Counted from the first letter of the stretch, positions 17,980 through 28,548 are shown. The stretch: 64,000 nt of DNA from Pseudarthrobacter sp. NIBRBAC000502772 (GCF_006517235.1 NZ_CP041188.1:3720001-3784000), one strand, 5' to 3'. The notes: generated from the letters alone by a model not told the origin. A program made the numbers and translations.

Positions 17980-19683
17980 TCAGGCCACTTCGGGCGGGAG
18001 CATCAGCTTCGCACCGGGAATGGCATTGAGCAGCGCCTTCGTGTACTCCTGCTGCGGAGACTCGAAGACGTCGTCCGTGGAACCGGTCTCCACCAGCTTC
18101 CCCTTTTCCATCACACAGACGTGGTCGGCAATCTGCCGCACCACGGCCAGGTCATGGGTGATAAAGAGATAGGTCAGCCCGAGGTTGGCCTGCAGGTCCG
18201 CGAGCAGGTTAAGTACCTGCGCCTGGACCAGCACGTCCAGCGCGGACACGGCCTCGTCGCAGATGATCACCTCCGGATCCAGTGCCAGAGCACGGGCAAT
18301 GGCAACGCGTTGGCGCTGGCCGCCGGAGAGCTCGTTCGGGTAACGCTGCATGGCGGACTGCGGCAGTGCCACCTGGTCCAGCAGTTCCCGGACCTTCTTC
18401 TCGCGGCTGGCCGCGTCACCAATCTTGTGGACCCGCAGCGGTTCCTCAATGGTGCGGAAGATGTTGTACATCGGGTCCAACGAGCCGTACGGATCCTGGA
18501 AGATAGGCTGAACGCGCCGCCTGAACTTGAACAACTCCCGTGTGTCCAGGCCTGACGTGTCCACGCCGTCGAACAGGATCTTGCCATCGGTGGGCTTTTC
18601 CAGCTGCAGTACCATCTTGGCTACGGTGGATTTGCCGGAGCCCGACTCCCCCACAATCGCCGTCGTGGTGCCGCGCCGCACTTCGAAGCTCACCCCGTCC
18701 ACCGCCGCGAAGTCGGTGGACCCAAAGCCCTGTCGGAGCTTGTAGACCTTGCGCAGGTCCTGGATCTGCAGGACGTTATCGGCGGCCGCTGCCTCCGCAG
18801 CGGGAGCCAGCAGGTCAGACGCTTCGAGACCCTGCTCCTTGGCGACCTGGATCCTTCGGCTAGCCAGTGACGGAGCAGATTCAACCAGCCGCTTGGTGTA
18901 CGGGTGCTGCGGATTCTGGAGCAATGCCAGCGAAGGCCCGGCCTCCACTACCTGCCCCCGGTACATCACCACAACCTTGTCCGCCCGTTCGGCGGCCAGC
19001 CCCAGGTCATGGGTGATCAGCAGGACAGCCGTGCCCAATTCTGTGGTCATGGTGTCCAGGTGATCCAGGATCTGCCGCTGGACAGTAACGTCCAGTGCCG
19101 ACGTCGGCTCATCCGCGATCAGCAGGCGCGGCTGGCAGGACAGCCCGATGGCAATGAGGGCACGCTGGCGCATACCGCCGGAAAACTCATGCGGGTACTG
19201 CTTGGCGCGCCGGTGGGCATCCGGCAGTCCCGCCTCGGACAGCACTTGGGCGACATCATCCGGGCCACTGGGCCTGCCGTTGGCGCGGAGGGTCTCCTTG
19301 ACCTGGTAACCGATCTTCCAGACCGGGTTCAGGTTGGACATCGGGTCCTGCGGGACCATACCGATCGTGTTGCCGCGCAATTCGATCATCCGCTGCTCAG
19401 TGGCGTGGGCAATGTCCTCGCCGTCGAGTAGGATCTGCCCGGCGGAAACGCGGCCGTTGTTGGGCAACAGGCCGATGGCAGCGAGTGCCGTCGTCGACTT
19501 GCCCGAGCCCGACTCCCCCACGATTGCCACGGTTTCTCCCGGCATGATGGTCAGGTGCGCGTTGCGGACTGCCTGGACTTCACCACTGCCGGTGGTGAAC
19601 GTGATGGCCAGGTCGCGGATTTCCAGCAGTGGCTTCACTCCCGCAGACGCTGCCTCATCGATGTGGATTTCTGGAGTAGTCAT
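17980..19683 (-). CDS. Oligopeptide ABC transporter, fused dual ATPase (DppD-DppF)
   Basis: 567 residues holding two complete ABC ATPase domains. Each has Walker [10 protein letters not shown]; the first has [15 protein letters not shown] and [12 protein letters not shown], the second [15 protein letters not shown] and [12 protein letters not shown]. This is a natural fusion of DppD and DppF that powers peptide import through the two permeases upstream. I use the ATG at 19683, with a GAGAAAGAG site; the ATG at 19698 overlaps the dppC stop (ATGA) and is an equally possible start. It is last in the operon. Confidence 0.92.
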   Translation of the reverse strand: MTTPEIHIDEAASAGVKPLLEIRDLAITFTTGSGEVQAVRNAHLTIMPGETVAIVGESGSGKSTTALAAIGLLPNNGRVSAGQILLDGEDIAHATEQRMIELRGNTIGMVPQDPMSNLNPVWKIGYQVKETLRANGRPSGPDDVAQVLSEAGLPDAHRRAKQYPHEFSGGMRQRALIAIGLSCQPRLLIADEPTSALDVTVQRQILDHLDTMTTELGTAVLLITHDLGLAAERADKVVVMYRGQVVEAGPSLALLQNPQHPYTKRLVESAPSLASRRIQVAKEQGLEASDLLAPAAEAAAADNVLQIQDLRKVYKLRQGFGSTDFAAVDGVSFEVRRGTTTAIVGESGSGKSTVAKMVLQLEKPTDGKILFDGVDTSGLDTRELFKFRRRVQPIFQDPYGSLDPMYNIFRTIEEPLRVHKIGDAASREKKVRELLDQVALPQSAMQRYPNELSGGQRQRVAIARALALDPEVIICDEAVSALDVLVQAQVLNLLADLQANLGLTYLFITHDLAVVRQIADHVCVMEKGKLVETGSTDDVFESPQQEYTKALLNAIPGAKLMLPPEVA

Positions 19684-19694
19684 CTCTTTCTCTC

Positions 19695-20639
19695 TCATCG
19701 CTGCCGGCTCTTGGGGTCGAGGGCGTCGCGTACCGCGTCGCCCAGCATAATAAAGCTCAACACGGTGATGGACAGCGCTGCCGCCGGAAAGAGCATGATT
19801 TCCGGCCTGGTTCGAATAGAAGCCTGCGCGCCGGCGATGTCATTACCCCAGGACATGATGCTCTGCGGCAGGCCAATGCCCAGGAAGGACAAGGTGGCTT
19901 CCGCCACGATAAAGACGCCCAGCTCGAGGGTGGCAAGGACGATAATCGGTGCCAGGGCGTTAGGCAGAACGTGGCGGACCAGGGCACCAAACTTTGAAAC
20001 GCCCAGGGAACGGGCAGCCGTCACAAAGTCGGCATTGCGCACTTCAATGACCGCACCGCGGGTGATGCGTGCCATCTGCGGCCATGCCAGCAGCGCAATC
20101 ACAAAAACGACGCTCCAAACGCTCTTGTTTTCGCGGAACAACGGCAACTGGGTGATCACCAGTGCGCCGAGGATCAGCGGCAGGGCGAAGAAGACGTCGC
20201 CCAGGCGGGCAAGCACGGCATCGACCCAGCCGCCGTAGTAGCCCGCAAGAGCCCCGACGGTCACACCAATAACCAGGACGCAGAGCACAGAGAGCAGACC
20301 CACTGAGAGCGAAGCCTGGGTTCCATGGACGACTCTGGAATAGATGTCGCAGCCCTGGAAGGTGAATCCGAAGGGATGCCCGTCCGTGGGGCCGCCTTCC
20401 GAGTTGGCCAATACACAGCCATCATTCGGAGCGACGGAGGAGAAAAGGCCCGGGAACAGCGCCACCACGGCAAGTGCCACGATGAGCAGCGCCGAAATTA
20501 TGAACAGTGGACGACGGCGGAGCTTGCGCCAGGCGTCCGCCCACAGGCTCAGCGGTGCCTGGTCTGTCTTGACGGTGTCGGTTGCCAGCAACGGAGTTTC
20601 GTCGATGGGCGCCACAAAGTGGCTGTTATTACTGGTCAT
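19695..20639 (-). CDS. Oligopeptide ABC transporter permease DppC
   Basis: 314 residues, DppC/OppC type: a cytoplasmic N-terminal ~45 residues, then about six membrane segments. The permease signature is visible as AARSLGVSKFGALVRHVLPN. It forms the channel with DppB. The start at 20639 overlaps the dppB stop by about ten bases, and its stop overlaps a possible start of the ATPase. Confidence 0.92.
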   Translation of the reverse strand: MTSNNSHFVAPIDETPLLATDTVKTDQAPLSLWADAWRKLRRRPLFIISALLIVALAVVALFPGLFSSVAPNDGCVLANSEGGPTDGHPFGFTFQGCDIYSRVVHGTQASLSVGLLSVLCVLVIGVTVGALAGYYGGWVDAVLARLGDVFFALPLILGALVITQLPLFRENKSVWSVVFVIALLAWPQMARITRGAVIEVRNADFVTAARSLGVSKFGALVRHVLPNALAPIIVLATLELGVFIVAEATLSFLGIGLPQSIMSWGNDIAGAQASIRTRPEIMLFPAAALSITVLSFIMLGDAVRDALDPKSRQR

Positions 20640-21558
20640 AACGGATCCTCGGGTCAAGCCAGGCATAAAGGAGATCAACGAGCAGGTTGGCCACCACGAA
20701 GACCAGCACAAGAACGCTGACGATGGAGACGATGGTGGGGCCTTCGCTCCGCAGGACGGCCTGGTAGAGCTTGTTGCCGACGCCGGGGACGTTGAAGATG
20801 CCCTCGGTCACGATCGCACCGCCCATAAGGCCGCCGAGGTTGGCGCCAAGGTAGGTCACCACCGGAATCAACGAGTTACGCAGGATGTGTGCGATGACCA
20901 CCCGAGGCCGCGACAGGCCTTTGGCGGTAGCAGTCCGCACGTAGTCAGCGTTCATGTTTTCGCTGACAGAGGCGCGGGTCAGGCGGAGAACATACGCGAA
21001 GGACACCAGGCCCAGGACCACTGCCGGAAGCAGCAGGCTGCCCCAATCAGCGTTGGCCCCGACCGTGGGTTTCGCCCACTCGAGTTTTACGCCAAAGACG
21101 AGTTGAAAAACGAAACCCAGAACAAACGTGGGGACCGCGATGACAACCAGCGAAACTACCAGGACGGTGGAGTCAAACCAGCCGCCGCGGCGGAGGCCGG
21201 CGAAGACGCCGAAGGCTACGCCGAAGATTGCCTGGATGGCCAGTGCCTCAACGGCAAGCATTGCCGTCACTGGGAAGACCCTGGCCAAGCTTGCCGCGAT
21301 TGGCTGGCCGGTGAAGTCGTTGCCGAGGTTGAACGTGAAGAGGTTCTGCAGGAAGAGCCCGTACTGGACCCAGAAGGGTTGGTCCAGGTGGTACTGGCTG
21401 CGCAGGGTGTCGATGACTGCCTGCGGGGGCTGGCGGTCTCCGAAGAGCGCCGCAATGGGATCGCCGGGAAGGGCGAAGACCATGTAGTAAACCAAAAGCG
21501 TGGTGCCAATGAAGACGGGGATCACTTGGAGGAGTCGTCGCAGAATAAAGCGGACCAC
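20629..21558 (-). CDS. Oligopeptide ABC transporter permease DppB
   Basis: 309 residues, DppB/OppB type with six membrane segments and the signature RTATAKGLSRPRVVIAHILR. It starts with GTG at 21558. The gene is separated from its binding protein by 125 bases that contain a hairpin, and is coupled to dppC downstream. Confidence 0.92.
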   Translation of the reverse strand: MVRFILRRLLQVIPVFIGTTLLVYYMVFALPGDPIAALFGDRQPPQAVIDTLRSQYHLDQPFWVQYGLFLQNLFTFNLGNDFTGQPIAASLARVFPVTAMLAVEALAIQAIFGVAFGVFAGLRRGGWFDSTVLVVSLVVIAVPTFVLGFVFQLVFGVKLEWAKPTVGANADWGSLLLPAVVLGLVSFAYVLRLTRASVSENMNADYVRTATAKGLSRPRVVIAHILRNSLIPVVTYLGANLGGLMGGAIVTEGIFNVPGVGNKLYQAVLRSEGPTIVSIVSVLVLVFVVANLLVDLLYAWLDPRIRYDQ

Positions 21559-21622
21559 CGGATCACCAGCCTTCTGGATGCGAAGAGAGGTGTTTCATTT
21601 GTGCCTTCCTGCCGTGCAGGAC

Positions 21623-21655
21623 AATGGGGGCCCGGCTTTGTGCCGGACCCCCATT
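21623..21655 (-). terminator. Intercistronic hairpin between peptide-binding protein and dppB
   Basis: AATGGGGG at 21623-21630 pairs with CCCCCATT at 21648-21655, and CCGGC with GCCGG inside, around loop TTTGT with one mismatch. It sits in the middle of the operon, downstream of the binding protein, as in gluB-gluC. Confidence 0.7.
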
Positions 21656-21683
21656 CGCCTGGCGGCAAGTTAGATCCTGGAGA

Positions 21684-23369
21684 CTACTTGGCCGTGATGT
21701 TGTAGTAGAGAATTCCGCCATTCCAGCCGGTTTCGGCCTTCACAACGTTTTCGCTCCACACGATCGGCTTTGCCTGGTCCCAGAGCGGCAGTCCGGGAAG
21801 GTCCTCGAAGAGCACTTCCTGGGCCTCGTTGAACTTGGCATTGGCCTCATCCGTAGTCTTGGCGGCAAGCCCTTCCTGGAGCAGCTTGTCGAACTTAGGG
21901 TTCGAGTACTTCTCGTAGTTGGAGGAAGCGCCCGTTGCCCAGACCGGTCCGAGGAAGTTGTAGAGCGACGGGTAGTCGCCCTGCCAGCCGGCGCGGCTCA
22001 GGCCCGGGAGGGACTGGGACTTGCGCAGGTTCAGTACTTCAGCGAACTTGGCGAAGGGCTGGATTTCGGCCTGGATGCCGAGGTTGTTCTTGAAGCCGTT
22101 GGCCACGGCGTCAATCCATTCCTTGTTGCCACCATCGGTGTTGGAGGCAATCTGCAGCGGCTTGGAGGCGTCGTACGGCTGGATCTTGTCAGCCTGCGCC
22201 CAGAGGTCCTTGGCCTTGGCAGCATCGAACTTGAGGATTTCGCTGCCCTTAAGGCCTTCCTTGAAGCCATCGATGACCGGCGGGGCAAAGGCCTTGGCCG
22301 GGGTGCGGGTGCCGTTGAAGACCACCTTGGCGATCTCTTCGCGGTTGATGGCGTAGGACAGTGCCTGGCGGCGCAGCTTGCCGGCTTCACCCTGGAAGTT
22401 CGGGTTGTAACCCGGGATGTTCAGGGTGGAGTTGGTGGCCACGGCCTTGGTGGCGTTGCGGTCCTGGAAGTCCGTGACGTAGGTCTTCAGTGCGTTGGAC
22501 GGCAGTACGTCGGTGACGTCCAGGTTGTTGCCCTGAAGGTCCGTGTATGCGGGGCCCGGATCGGTGTAGAACTTGAAGGTCACGCCGCCGTTCTTCGATT
22601 CGCGGGGACCCTTGTAGTCGGCGTTCTTGACGAGGGAGATCGACTGGTCGTGTACCCAGGAGCCGGTCTTTTCGAACTTGTACGGACCGTTACCTACCGG
22701 GTTTTCGCCGAAAGTCTTCGGATCCGCCAACGCTGCGGACGGCAGCGGGAAGAATGCTGAGTAGCCAAGGCGGAGCGACCAGTCAGCTTCCGGCTGTGCG
22801 AGCTTCACCGTGAGGGTCGAATCGTCTGTAGCTGTCAGACCCGACATCGTTTCCGCGGTGGGCGCCGGCGTGGTGGTCTTCTTGCCATCGGCCGCTGTTT
22901 CGGTGGTCACGGCCGAGACATCTGCATAGCCTTCGATGGACTCGAAGAAGAACCCGTTGTTCTGCAGGTTCTTGGAGTTCGCCGCGAAGTTCCAGGAATC
23001 AACGAACGTCTTGGCGGTGATCGCTTCGCCGTTCGTGAACTTCTGGCCCTGCTTGATCTTGATCGTCCAGTTCTGGGCGTCGGGCGACTCAATGGACTCT
23101 GCAAGCGAGTTGACCGGCTTGCCGTCGGCGTCGTAGCTGCGAAGGCCTTCGAACAGCAGCTCGACAACGCGGCCGCCATAAACTTCGTTCGTATTTGCCG
23201 GCAGCAACGGGTTCTGTGGTTCGTTGCTGTACGCGGTGATCACCTTGTTGGGATCGCCGGCCGACTGGCTGGCACCGTCATTGCTGCCGCCTCCAGCGCC
23301 GCAGCCTGTCAGGGCAAGGGCAGCGATCGCCACCATGCCGAGTGCTTTGGAAGTGCGCGTGAAACGCAT
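21684..23369 (-). CDS. Peptide-binding lipoprotein (DppA/OppA family), first copy
   Basis: 561 residues, family 5 extracellular solute-binding protein. Lipoprotein signal with lipobox LTGC, Cys at 23. The middle contains the family patterns WTIKIKQGQKFTNGE and LSYAINREEIAK. It binds peptides or related solutes outside and hands them to DppBC. The ATG at 23369 has AGGAGG upstream, which decides against the longer frame to 23534. It lies between a second family 5 binding protein and dppB. Confidence 0.92.
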   Translation of the reverse strand: MRFTRTSKALGMVAIAALALTGCGAGGGSNDGASQSAGDPNKVITAYSNEPQNPLLPANTNEVYGGRVVELLFEGLRSYDADGKPVNSLAESIESPDAQNWTIKIKQGQKFTNGEAITAKTFVDSWNFAANSKNLQNNGFFFESIEGYADVSAVTTETAADGKKTTTPAPTAETMSGLTATDDSTLTVKLAQPEADWSLRLGYSAFFPLPSAALADPKTFGENPVGNGPYKFEKTGSWVHDQSISLVKNADYKGPRESKNGGVTFKFYTDPGPAYTDLQGNNLDVTDVLPSNALKTYVTDFQDRNATKAVATNSTLNIPGYNPNFQGEAGKLRRQALSYAINREEIAKVVFNGTRTPAKAFAPPVIDGFKEGLKGSEILKFDAAKAKDLWAQADKIQPYDASKPLQIASNTDGGNKEWIDAVANGFKNNLGIQAEIQPFAKFAEVLNLRKSQSLPGLSRAGWQGDYPSLYNFLGPVWATGASSNYEKYSNPKFDKLLQEGLAAKTTDEANAKFNEAQEVLFEDLPGLPLWDQAKPIVWSENVVKAETGWNGGILYYNITAK

Positions 23370-23647
23370 TCCGCCTCCTATGAGTTGTGGGAGATATTCA
23401 GGGGAAATCTTTTGCTCCCCGGCAGGCCGATCACAGGTTCTCACTGTGACGTGGCCTACATATACGAGTAGCCTAACCGCACAAAGTCCAAATACTGGTA
23501 CTCCGTTGCCAAACCGTAACCAGTTAACCGCCAATAACTAGCCGGTACCCGGAAGTTGCGCAAGTCACATGCTACTCGCTGGTAGGGGATGCTGCGAATC
23601 GAGGACGGGGCCGGGCTCCCACAGCGGTGACAAGCCCCCAGGACGCC
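23370..23647. other. Intergenic region between the two peptide-binding proteins
   Basis: 278 bases. An inverted repeat TCACAG-N7-CTGTGA at 23431-23449 lies 62-80 bases upstream of the downstream binding-protein start. Possible minus-strand -10 sequences (TATATG, TAGGCT) occur near 23455-23475. So the first binding protein may have its own promoter. No gene is seen. Confidence 0.4.
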
Positions 23648-25411
23648 CTATTTCAGGCGCCACTCCCACACATTCCACCAAACGCCCAAAGGGCCTGAGC
23701 TGGGCTTGATACCCGTCACGCGGCTGCTGAAAGCCACGGTTCCAGTGGTCTGGTACAGCGGCAGGCCGTAGGCGCTGTCCCACACGCGTTTGTCGATGTC
23801 AGCCAACAGTTCGTCCTGCTTTGCAAGGTCCGTAGTGCCGGACAGTTGCTCCATGGCTTTGTCTGCGTCGCCGTCGGAAAATCCGTTGAAGTTGCTGCCG
23901 CCACCGGTCTTGAAGATCTGCGGGACGCGGCTGACGCCGACCCCGGGTCCGATGGAACCGAGGATGGCGGCGTCGTAGCTGCCGCCGCCGAGCGCTTTCG
24001 CCCAGTCCGAGCTGCCGAGGCCCGCGTCTTCAACAGTGAATCCGGCGAGGCGGGCGGAATCGCGGATCAGGGAGAAGACCCGCACGCGGTTGGGGTTGTC
24101 CCTGTTGTACAGAATGCGGACCGTCGGAGCGGCATCCCGCAATTGCGACTTCGCGCCTTGGATGTCCACGTCAGAGTATTCGGCCGAACCGTTGTTTTTC
24201 ACGGCGTCCGGATACTTCGGATGGGGTGGCAGGAAGACGTGCGAGTCCAGGGGTTTCGCGTCGGCGACAAATCCGCCCACCACGTCATCCACGATCTCCT
24301 GGCGCGGAACAGTCTTCAGGAAGGCCTCCCGGACATCCTTGTTGGCGAACGGTCCTGAAAAGTTGAGATCGAGGTGGTCGTAGCCGGACTGGCTGAAGCG
24401 CTGGACGGTATTGCCCTGCTCCACCAGCCTGTCGAAGAGGCTTTCGGTGCCGGCAGAGGGCTGCGGGGCAATGATGTCCGCCTGGCCGTTCCTGAGCGCG
24501 GCAATGGCGGTAGAGGCGGCACCGGTGAACCGTACGGTGATGTCATCGAGGTAGGGCTCCGGTCCCCAGACATAGTCCCTGTTCCGGACCAGCCGGATCG
24601 AGGCGTCCGGAACGATGTCCCGGACGATGTAGGGGCCGCTTGAAAGGTACATGGCCGGGTCATCAGGAAGCGTTTTGGTGTCGAAGCCTGAGTTCCAGAA
24701 GTTGCTGACCCGCTTCAGAGGGGCGTTGACCGAGGGCTGTTCCGTGTCGCCCCGGGGCGAGCCCTTGATCAGGTCCACGAGGTCGTCTTCGTCGTTAAGG
24801 CCGCTCTTGGCGGCGACAACATGGGCGGGGAGCCCGACGTCGAACGCTACTTCCCAATCAGCGTACGGCGCGGCGTATTCCAGCGTGATGGAACGCCCGT
24901 CACTCCCGATCTCCGGGAGTGCGGTGGCCCCCAGGCCGCTCTTGTCAGCCGCGGCCGAAAAGTACGTAGTCCCGGTCCCCGCCCTGGGTTCCGCGTCGTC
25001 GAAGTAGCCCGAGCCGGCGGCCCAGGACAGGAGGAGGTCGCCGGCGTCAATGGCTTCGCCGTCGGACCATTTCACACCCTCGCTGACGGTGTACTTCACC
25101 TTCAGCGGCTTGTCGGAGATTTTCTCGATCCGGCCGAATTTCTCGTTCCGGACCACCTTTTCGGTGTCATCCACGTAGTAGAACCCGGAGTGGGTGATGT
25201 GGCCGATCTTGGTGTTGATGTCCGTGTTTCCGTCGGCACTGAACGGGTTAAAGGACGTGAAGGCGTTCACCTCGGCCACAGTGGCGCTGCCGCCGCGGTT
25301 CGTCTCACCGACCACCACCGGCGGCGCACCCCCGGAAGCGGAGCACCCCGAGATAACCAGCGCCGCAACGACGGCCCCGGTGATGACCTGAATCAGACGC
25401 CTCAGGGGCAT
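23648..25411 (-). CDS. Peptide-binding lipoprotein (DppA/OppA family), second copy
   Basis: 587 residues with a lipoprotein signal, lipobox VISGC with Cys at 23. Family 5 binding protein, recognisable by VKYTVSEGVKWSDGEAIDA. The sequence is clearly diverged from the neighbouring copy, so this is not a recent tandem duplication; it may serve the same importer with another substrate. An AGGAG site precedes the ATG at 25411. It is upstream of the rest of the importer operon with a 278-base gap. Confidence 0.88.
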   Translation of the reverse strand: MPLRRLIQVITGAVVAALVISGCSASGGAPPVVVGETNRGGSATVAEVNAFTSFNPFSADGNTDINTKIGHITHSGFYYVDDTEKVVRNEKFGRIEKISDKPLKVKYTVSEGVKWSDGEAIDAGDLLLSWAAGSGYFDDAEPRAGTGTTYFSAAADKSGLGATALPEIGSDGRSITLEYAAPYADWEVAFDVGLPAHVVAAKSGLNDEDDLVDLIKGSPRGDTEQPSVNAPLKRVSNFWNSGFDTKTLPDDPAMYLSSGPYIVRDIVPDASIRLVRNRDYVWGPEPYLDDITVRFTGAASTAIAALRNGQADIIAPQPSAGTESLFDRLVEQGNTVQRFSQSGYDHLDLNFSGPFANKDVREAFLKTVPRQEIVDDVVGGFVADAKPLDSHVFLPPHPKYPDAVKNNGSAEYSDVDIQGAKSQLRDAAPTVRILYNRDNPNRVRVFSLIRDSARLAGFTVEDAGLGSSDWAKALGGGSYDAAILGSIGPGVGVSRVPQIFKTGGGSNFNGFSDGDADKAMEQLSGTTDLAKQDELLADIDKRVWDSAYGLPLYQTTGTVAFSSRVTGIKPSSGPLGVWWNVWEWRLK

Positions 25412-25579
25412 GCCGTCTCCTTTGCCTGTCCGGAATCAGACGTTGAAGCGGAACATACCTATTAATGCCCGCATGACGTTGAATGTCCTTGTTTTTCCTT
25501 GAATTCTAGCGGTTCAGGGCGTCGGCCAATGTCCGCCTATCATGAGCATCAGACGCACACCGATCCTTGAAGGAAGCCC

Positions 25580-26620
25580 ATGCCTGTCTCCTCACGACCT
25601 CTACGCAAGCTTGGATTCCTTACGATTGGCCTGTTCGATCCGGCGGATCCGGCCGCAGGGCACGAATCGACGCTGCAGGTCATCGAACTGGGCGAGCGGC
25701 TTGGATTCGACAGCGCCTGGCTCCGCCACCGCCATCTGCAGTTCGGAATCTCCTCCCCCATTGCGGTCATGGCCGCGGCCAGCCAGCGCACATCCCGGAT
25801 CGAGCTTGGCACCGCCGTGACCCCGCTGGGCTGGGAAAACCCATTGCGCCTGGCCGAGGACCTGGCCACCGTGGATCTGCTCGCCGGCGGACGAATCAAT
25901 CCGGGACTCAGCGTAGGTGAACCAATGAACTACGACACGGTGAAACACGAGCTTTACCCGGATTCCGCTGAGCTGGAGGACTTCAGTTATGCCCGCGTGG
26001 ACCGGCTTGCCCGTTTGATTGCAGGGGAGCCGGTCCGGGAATTTTCCGGCAAGCAGGGTGTCGTCGAGGAATTTTCCAATCGCGTCGAGCCGCACTCTTT
26101 CGGGCTGCGTGAACGGCTTTGGTATGGTGCGGCAAGCAAGAAATCGGCCATCTGGGCCGGGGCCAACGGATTCAACCTGCTCTCCAGCAGTGTGATCTTC
26201 CCCGAGGCTGACCAAGAACCGTCATTCGCCGACATCCAGCAATCACAGATCCGCGCCTACCGTGAAGCCGCCGCGAATTCCGCCCAATCGCGCGGACAAG
26301 CCCGGGTCTCGCAAGGACTGGTGGTGATCCCGACCGATTCGGCTTCAGCGAAACAGCGGGAAAAGTACCTGCGGTACGTCGACGAACGAACTCCCCGCAC
26401 CCGGGCGCCGCAGGGGCCGAAGAGGATGCTGTTCGCCCAGGATCTTATCGGCACCAGCGATCAGATTGCCGAACAGCTGTACGCACACGCCGGGTTCCAG
26501 GAGGTCGACGAAGTGGCATTTGCGCTGCCCTTCAGCTTCGATCACGAGGACTACGTCCAGATCCTCACCGACATCGCCACGACATTGGGTCCCGCCCTGG
26601 GGTGGACGCCAGCAGGTTAA
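25580..26620 (+). CDS. LLM-class flavin-dependent oxidoreductase (luciferase-like)
   Basis: 346 residues, bacterial luciferase-like alpha/beta barrel. The N-terminal block LGFLTIGLF, the RIELGTAVTPLGWENPLRLAEDLATVDLLAGGR region (here in part) and the C-terminal GTSDQIAEQL are typical of flavin-dependent monooxygenases of the alkanal or nitrilotriacetate type. FMN or F420 as cofactor cannot be decided. A TGAAGGAAG site lies before the ATG at 25580. It stands alone and divergent from the peptide-binding gene. Confidence 0.85.
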   Translation: MPVSSRPLRKLGFLTIGLFDPADPAAGHESTLQVIELGERLGFDSAWLRHRHLQFGISSPIAVMAAASQRTSRIELGTAVTPLGWENPLRLAEDLATVDLLAGGRINPGLSVGEPMNYDTVKHELYPDSAELEDFSYARVDRLARLIAGEPVREFSGKQGVVEEFSNRVEPHSFGLRERLWYGAASKKSAIWAGANGFNLLSSSVIFPEADQEPSFADIQQSQIRAYREAAANSAQSRGQARVSQGLVVIPTDSASAKQREKYLRYVDERTPRTRAPQGPKRMLFAQDLIGTSDQIAEQLYAHAGFQEVDEVAFALPFSFDHEDYVQILTDIATTLGPALGWTPAG

Positions 26621-26745
26621 GGATTCAAGCCTGCCGGCTGGAATCACGCGGTCCTACATAGAGCTGCTCCGAACAGGACGGGATCAGCTGATCATTGCCG
26701 GGGTGTCTGTCTTGTCTTGCGGATCTGGTGTGGTCATTGCTGGGA

Positions 26746-27264
26746 TCATCCGATCATGTAGACCATGCCGCGTCCCTCGTCAGCGAGGTTCGCCGTAAAG
26801 GTCCGCGCCTTCCGAAGGTAGCTCCGGACATAGTCGACCTCACCAGCAACGTCCGGACTGAAGCAATGCGATTCCCGCAGCCGCAACTCCACGTCCTCGG
26901 CGCAGACCTCTTCCAGGTCCCTTGCGACAGCCAACACCTCCGGTGGGGTCAGTGTCCGCACCCAAGGCTCCCAACCCATGCCGTTCATGACCACTGCGCC
27001 TTCGAACATCCGATAGGCACGACGGGTGATCAGGTCTGGTTCCGCTGGTGCAGTGAGGCACTGCAATTGCCGCCATGCTTTGTCGAGGTACAGCATGTCC
27101 CGGTTCGGCACCGCTTGCTCAAACGTCGGGGTGCTGATCGTGGCACCCTGTTCGAATCCCCATGCATCGGCGAGCGGATCATCGGAGAGAAAGCTGAGAG
27201 GATCGGCAAGCGCTTGGTCGGTCAGGTTGCCGTCGAATGCGTACGCGTAGTATCTGATTCCCAT
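26746..27264 (-). CDS. DUF1877-like (YfbM-type) hypothetical protein
   Basis: 172 residues. The start MGIRYYAYAF and the internal LYLDKAWRQLQCLTA, followed by the C-terminal LTPPEVLAVARDLEEV, resemble YfbM/DUF1877 proteins of unknown function. I take the ATG at 27264; GATGCT six bases upstream may be a weak leaderless -10. It stands alone between an LLM-class gene and ychF. Confidence 0.65.
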   Translation of the reverse strand: MGIRYYAYAFDGNLTDQALADPLSFLSDDPLADAWGFEQGATISTPTFEQAVPNRDMLYLDKAWRQLQCLTAPAEPDLITRRAYRMFEGAVVMNGMGWEPWVRTLTPPEVLAVARDLEEVCAEDVELRLRESHCFSPDVAGEVDYVRSYLRKARTFTANLADEGRGMVYMIG

Positions 27265-27418
27265 TCGCCAAGCATCGCCGGGCTGCGGGCTGCACGTAAC
27301 CGCCACATTCGGGTATGTGGATAACCCTGTGGTTCCTTGGCAGCAAAGGGGCCAGCTCTCTCCTGGTGGCATGCTTTATGGCCACCAAAACGACTAACGC
27401 GATCAGTGCCAACACGAA

Positions 27419-27449
27419 AATCGCGCCCAGGCTGTGCCAAGGCGCGATT
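27419..27449. terminator. Terminator after ychF
   Basis: AATCGCGCC (27419-27427) pairs with GGCGCGATT (27441-27449) 14 bases beyond the ychF stop. Confidence 0.6.
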
Positions 27450-27462
27450 CTCGCAGATGGGG

Positions 27463-28548
27463 CTAGACGTTGAAGCGGAACTCCACTACATCGCCGTCAG
27501 CCATCACGTACTCTTTGCCTTCGATGCGTACCTTGCCACGGGACTTGGCTTCAGCCATGGAACCGGCCTCGATGAGGTCATGGAAGGAAACCACTTCAGC
27601 CTTGATGAAGCCACGCTGGAAGTCGCTGTGGATGACGCCTGCTGCCTGCGGCGCGGTGTCGCCCTGGTGGATGGTCCAGGCGCGTGTTTCCTTCGGACCG
27701 GCTGTGAGGTACGTCTGGAGGCCCAGGGTGTGGAAGCCGACGCGTGCCAGTTGGTCGAGGCCGGACTCGTCCTGGCCGTTCATTTCCAGCATTTCGCGCG
27801 CTTCCTCCTCGTCCAGCTCCACAAGGTCGGATTCGAGCTTCGCGTCCAGGAAGATGGCGTCCGCCGGGGCCACCATGGCCCGCAGTTCGTCCTGCTTCTC
27901 CGGGCTGCCCAGGATGCCTTCGTCGGAATTGAAGACGTAGATGAACGGCTTCGCGGTCAGGAGGCTGAGCTCCTTGAGATACTCCATCTCCAGCTTGTCG
28001 CTCTTGATCGAGGAGAAGACCGTGTCCCCGCGTTCCAGGACCGCCTGCGCAGCCTTGATGGCTGCCAGCTCGGCAGCTTCCCGCTTCTTGATCTTGACTT
28101 CTTTTTCGATCCGGGGAATGGCATTTTCGATGGTCTGAAGGTCAGCGAGGATCAGCTCGGTGTTGATGGTTTCCATGTCCGAGCGGGGATCCACTTTGCC
28201 GTCAACGTGGATGACGTCGGGGTCATCAAACACCCGGACCACCTGGGCAATGGCCTCGGCCTCACGGATGTTGGCAAGGAACTTGTTGCCCAGGCCTTCG
28301 CCCTCCGATGCGCCCTTTACGATGCCGGCGATGTCCACGAAGGACACCGGAGCGGGCAGGAGGCGCTGCGACCCAAAGATGTCAGCGAGCTGCTGGAGCC
28401 GGGGATCCGGCAGGTTCACGACGCCGACATTGGGTTCGATGGTAGCGAACGGATAGTTCGCAGCCAGCACCTGGTTCCGGGTCAGTGCGTTGAAAAGAGT
28501 TGATTTGCCGACGTTGGGCAGTCCGACGATGCCAATAGTAAGAGCCAC
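27463..28548 (-). CDS. ychF: Redox-regulated ribosome-binding ATPase YchF
   Basis: 361 residues, Obg-family P-loop protein. G1 GLPNVGKST lies at residues 8-16 of the [19 protein letters not shown] start, and the TGS domain is at the C-terminus. YchF/OLA1 prefers ATP and binds ribosomes. The canonical N-terminus is obtained from a GTG at 28548; it lies eight bases after TAGAAT, so the message appears leaderless. Longer frames upstream are not protein-like. Confidence 0.95.
   Translation of the reverse strand: MALTIGIVGLPNVGKSTLFNALTRNQVLAANYPFATIEPNVGVVNLPDPRLQQLADIFGSQRLLPAPVSFVDIAGIVKGASEGEGLGNKFLANIREAEAIAQVVRVFDDPDVIHVDGKVDPRSDMETINTELILADLQTIENAIPRIEKEVKIKKREAAELAAIKAAQAVLERGDTVFSSIKSDKLEMEYLKELSLLTAKPFIYVFNSDEGILGSPEKQDELRAMVAPADAIFLDAKLESDLVELDEEEAREMLEMNGQDESGLDQLARVGFHTLGLQTYLTAGPKETRAWTIHQGDTAPQAAGVIHSDFQRGFIKAEVVSFHDLIEAGSMAEAKSRGKVRIEGKEYVMADGDVVEFRFNV

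Noticed and set aside
23565..23783. Minus-strand frame between the two peptide-binding genes
   Set aside because: Pro/Arg-rich, overlaps the end of the binding-protein gene in another frame, and has no start signal.
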